Made by a program: the position numbers and the translations under genes
Notes under the pieces: model-generated
What the model was told of the DNA's origin: nothing
Databases searched by the model: none
Seen by the model: the letters and a program-made list of their open reading frames with translations, nothing else
Assembly (NCBI GenBank): GCA_964030475.1
Contig: CAXIPT010000016.1
Span: 248,001-312,000, forward strand
Direction: 5' to 3'
Length of the DNA: 64,000 bases
From: Tethya wilhelma
Taxonomy: Eukaryota; Porifera; Demospongiae; Tethyida; Tethyidae
In this document: positions 60,595 to 64,000 of the stretch, piece by piece
Numbering within the stretch: position 1 is the stretch's first letter
How the letters are laid out: each line of letters begins with the position of its first letter

Positions 60595-63500
60595 TTGCAA
60601 ATACGAAATTTCTCTCTAATTAAAAGAATTAATACAACCATGTGTGTCAGGAATGTCACAGTGATGAAAAGGAATGAGAGTCAAACGTGTTTGTTGGATT
60701 TGTGGTCATGTGAAAAAAGAAGGAAGATCACAAGTAAAGACCTTACAGACAGTACTTCTTTTGAAAGCAGGGGTGATAAATCTGAGACTGATGTTTCTGG
60801 AGATGAGTCACTACTAGACTCTAACAGTGCGGAGCAACCACCAAAATTAGACTTACCAAAATCTGGGTCTACTGACCAGAGTTGCACGTGCTGTAGCGAT
60901 GATCAGCAGGCATAACACCCAGTTGAAGGCAAAGCCCTCTGTTTGTTTACAAGAAAAGGTCGCAAATTCTTGCCAGCATGGTATGAAAAGTTTCAATTGA
61001 TCACGCTATGTACAGCACAGAAGAAAGTGTTTTGTGTGTACTGCAGGTATGCTCAAAAGCATAAATTATTTACATTCAGTAAGAAAGGGGATGAAGCTTT
61101 TTCCGTGAAAGGGTTTGACAAATACAAGAAGGCTGCAGAATACACTAGAACTCTGACTCTCATATGGAAGCCAGGCTAAAGTGTAAGTCCCTTAAGGTTA
61201 CGGGGTACAGTAAGCTCATGAATATGCTAATCAGTACACGCTAGTTATTTTAGATGCGGAAGTACAAAGTACGTAGAGAGATAATTGTGTCAATTTTTGC
61301 AAAGCTGGCTAAAAATCAAACCGGATATGGGCGGTCATCTTACCATTCTGTCAACTGAGAAGGGCCAGACAGAGAGTTTTCTCGAAAAGAAGCAACTGAA
61401 CTGTCCAGGTCGCCGCAGTTTGCTGCCTGACAGCTGCCTAGGGCGCTTTGGAGAGCGCTTTTTAGCTCCATAAAACTTTTCGTATTCCAAGTAGAAAGAA
61501 AATCTCGATGTCAGGCCCTGTCAAACCAAGGTAGGTTTTCTGTGTATCAGCGCTCTGGATAGCACAGTCATGCTACTTGGAAAAAACTGATGCAGAAAAT
61601 TTATTTTGACCATAGTTCACTGTAGCACTCAGCAGAAAAGCTATGAAAACTAGATTTTTTACTTTCCAAGAACAAACTGACTAATACTGTACTTCTGAAT
61701 AGGAAGAGTTTTGATCATACAGTTGTGTTGCTAGATTTTAGTAGATTTTTTGTGCTCATAAATTATTCATATCAATTATTTTGCACTTTGTACCCAGTAA
61801 CCTTAACAACCCATCAATCTGAGAACAGCTCAATAGTCAATGTGCTAAAGTTCAAGAAACCTGACGGTTAAGACTAGTGAAACAACTTGAGGCAATGAAA
61901 TTTCTTCTCCGGCAAGGCATTGCACTTAGAGGCCATACTGAAGAAGAAGGCAATTTGCAACAACTACTGAAAACCTGGTCGAACGATAATGCTACTATAA
62001 AGTCATGGATTGAAGAAGGAAAGTACATGTCTCACGACATTGTAAATGAATTAATCACCTTGATGGGTCACAGTGTTCTTAGAAATCTTTTGTTCCGAAT
62101 CAAGAGTGTTGACCGCTGTTGGTTTGCCATAATTGTGGATGAGGTAACTGATGTAACATGCAATGAGCAACTTAGTCTGACCATCAGATATGTTAACGTT
62201 GATTATGTTATCAGTGAAGATTCTGTTGGCCTGTTTAGTCTTCCCGATACAACTGCAAACACTCTGTACATGGCTGTAAAAGATCTGCTCATACGTTGTA
62301 ACTTACCTTTATCACTATGCTGAGGACAGGCCTATAATGGAGCATCAGCCATGCAAAAAAAGAGGAAATGTCTTGCAACCCGCATTTAGAATGACGTCCC
62401 AGTAGCTCTTCCTGTTCACTGTCTGGCACATTCACTAAATCTCTGTCTTCAAGATGTTTCACAACAAGTAGAACTTCTACGCGATGCTATGGATATTGTG
62501 AGGGAAATAGTTAAATTACTTAAGTACTCTCCAAAGCGAGCACATCTGTTTAATGAAAAGCTGTTGCAGCCAAAGTGCGGTGCCAAGCCTCTTTGCCCTA
62601 CTCAGAACGGTAGCTGTGGATGCAGTGATTAAGCAGTACTCTGTGTTAATGGATACCACGGTAGAAATTCATCATACTACTCATGATGAATATGGTTTAA
62701 AAGCTGCTGGAGTTCTATCTGCTCTTGAGATGTTTGAAATATTAAAATTATGTCATCTGCTTTTTGGCATTGCTGAAGAAACATCTAAAGCCTTGCAAGC
62801 AAAGGATACCTCTGTAAAGGAAGCAGTTTCAGCTGCAAGTCTAACAAGATCGTTTTATCAACGACAGCAATCTGATGAAGCCTTTGATGAGTTTTATAAA
62901 CGGGTTGTATATATATAGTTCAAACTGGTAAACTGGAAATTGGTGAGCCAAAACTGCCAAGGTATCGCAGACCTCCAAAACGGTTTGGTGGCAGTGATCC
63001 TCATCAATTTGATGAATCAAAGGAATATTTCCGACAAAAATAGTACTCAGCTTGTGACATTCTCATCCAAGAGTTGTTAGATAGGTTTGAGCAGAAAGAA
63101 TTTACGGAGCCAGTTCTTGCCATGGAGTCACTTTTGATCAAATCTGCAAATGGAGATCGTCATGAAGATGAATTGAAGACACTGAAACAATCGATGTTAA
63201 CAAGGATTTAAACTTTGACTCACTGGAAAGACACCTTGGAGTACTTGTAGATGTTATTCATCAGGCACTGCCACAAGTCAAAGAGAGTGACTAGCATTCA
63301 AACTATCTGTGATGCCATGAAATGTGATAAGTACAGAATCATGTTGTCAGAAGTTCATAAGCTCTTACGGCTTTACCTAACAGTACCCATTACCTCCTCT
63401 ACATCAAGGAGAGCATTCTCGATTTTAAGGCGTCTACTGACCTACTTGAGAGCAACCATGACAGAGCAAAGACTAAACAACTGCATGATACTTCACATCT

Positions 63501-63604
63501 ACAAAGACCTGATAGATACCTTGAATCTGTATGAAGTAGCAAGATACTTCATTTTGGCAAATGAGGAAAGAAGCAGATATTTTGGAAATTTTGTTCAACA
63601 ATAA
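60595..63604 (+). pseudogene. Degenerate hAT transposase (ZMYM/SCAND3-like type)
   Basis: Successive plus-strand fragments. The first is a TTF-type zinc-finger region (FCVYCRYAQKH, FDKYKKAAE; 60943-61179). After a 607-bp insertion come KQLEAMKFLLRQGIALRGH and FAIIVDEVTDVTCNEQLSL (catalytic Asp area; 61877-62323). Then, in shifted frames, follow GQAYNGASAM and VHCLAHSLNLCLQD (62340-62460) and an insertion-domain helix (62620-62918). The last is the C-terminal dimerisation region PITSSTSRRAFSILRRL and RLNNCMILHIYKD (63251-63604). Stops and frameshifts between blocks make it a relic. The sequence after it (to about 63830) includes GAGCATGACCCCCCTAGAGG-type DNA probably of the element's 3' end. 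Confidence 0.88.
61192..61806. mobile_element. TTAA-flanked MITE inside the hAT transposase
   Basis: TTAA at 61192-61195 and 61803-61806. The ends GGTTACGGGGTAC and GTACCCAGTAACC are inverted repeats with one mismatch. The 607-bp body has no conserved frame. Joining the flanks restores the order of the hAT protein blocks. TTAA specificity fits piggyBac-type transposition. Confidence 0.88.
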
Positions 63605-64000
63605 TTTTTGTACTAATGTTTAATAATATGGGATAATGGTATGAAATGGAAGTGAAATTAAAACTAGCATATGAAGGCAAAATATGTCTCAAATGGCCCC
63701 AGAATCAATCTCAGAGCATCTAGAGTTTCAAATTTTTATGGGAGAGCATGACCCCCCTAGAGGGCAATGGGCTACGCCCATTGCATCGAAGAAGCCCTTC
63801 GAGACCTATATAGCCCCCCAATCTCAACTACCCTGAGCCACCGCTGAGTTTACATGTGTTAAATTGACATTCCTAATTACATGCTTCAAAATCCACCTTC
63901 TCCTCTACCATGGTTCATGATCATTCAACCAGTGAATGATGCAGCACCTATATGCAGAAAAGTCAGTATTCAAAGGGGTTTGTCCCACAAACTGATACTA
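63605..64000. other. Window end, no gene seen
   Basis: Probable remainder of the hAT element up to about 63850, then unassigned sequence. I recognise no coding region. Confidence 0.4.

Noticed and set aside
1..64000. CRISPR arrays, bacterial operons, rRNA or tRNA genes
   Set aside because: No spaced direct repeats, no Shine-Dalgarno-led gene runs and no convincing cloverleaf apart from the SINE head; the window is plainly eukaryotic.

Overview
The window is nuclear DNA from an invertebrate animal, most likely a demosponge. The genes are AT-rich with many short exons and GT-AG introns. They include an XRN2 exoribonuclease, a plexin/MET-type receptor, an aquaglyceroporin, an ABCG half-transporter and a Notum/pectin-acetylesterase-like enzyme. 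Two intronless genes belong to a multi-pass 'C-G-K-C' membrane family that I associate with sponges. The species assignment is an inference. The base calls contain isolated N positions near 3567, 11208 and 60517.

Layout. 1-3.5 kb: a foldback element, then the nucleotide-binding half of an ABCG transporter (minus strand), cut by the window edge. 3.6-5.7 kb: Notum-like carboxylesterase (minus). 6.2-23.5 kb: XRN2 (minus, about 20 exons). One 7-kb XRN2 intron holds two tandem multi-pass membrane genes on the same strand, each with exactly one in-frame stop at a different place. Other XRN2 introns hold several MITEs. 23.5-24.2 kb: short divergent intergenic region. 24.2-30.4 kb: aquaglyceroporin (plus, 6 exons, 348 aa by my splice model). 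31.1-44.5 kb: a large receptor (minus) with a Sema-like head, four PSI modules, IPT repeats, one membrane helix and a short tail. The tail has two YxxM tyrosine motifs and neither a plexin RasGAP domain nor a kinase.

44.5-64 kb has no recognisable host gene and is a thicket of mobile DNA. It contains (a) an 8.8-kb nest of direct and inverted repeats, including an inverted copy of a receptor exon-intron-exon segment; (b) two copies of an element with a novel ORF and an (AAT)n tail but no reverse transcriptase; (c) a Tigger/pogo-type MITE with TA target duplications; (d) a DDE-type transposase relic split by a complete 3.0-kb MULE with an 8-bp target duplication; (e) a LINE carrying a tRNA-derived SINE, with an identical inverted piece beside it; (f) a decayed hAT transposase split by a TTAA-flanked element.

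The five host genes show no evidence of a shared pathway. The main points of biological interest are the GAP-less, kinase-less Sema/PSI/IPT receptor, the nested stop-containing membrane gene pair, and the RT-less (AAT)n-tailed element family. Exon limits quoted to the base come from splice signals read by eye; those given as 'about' are approximate.
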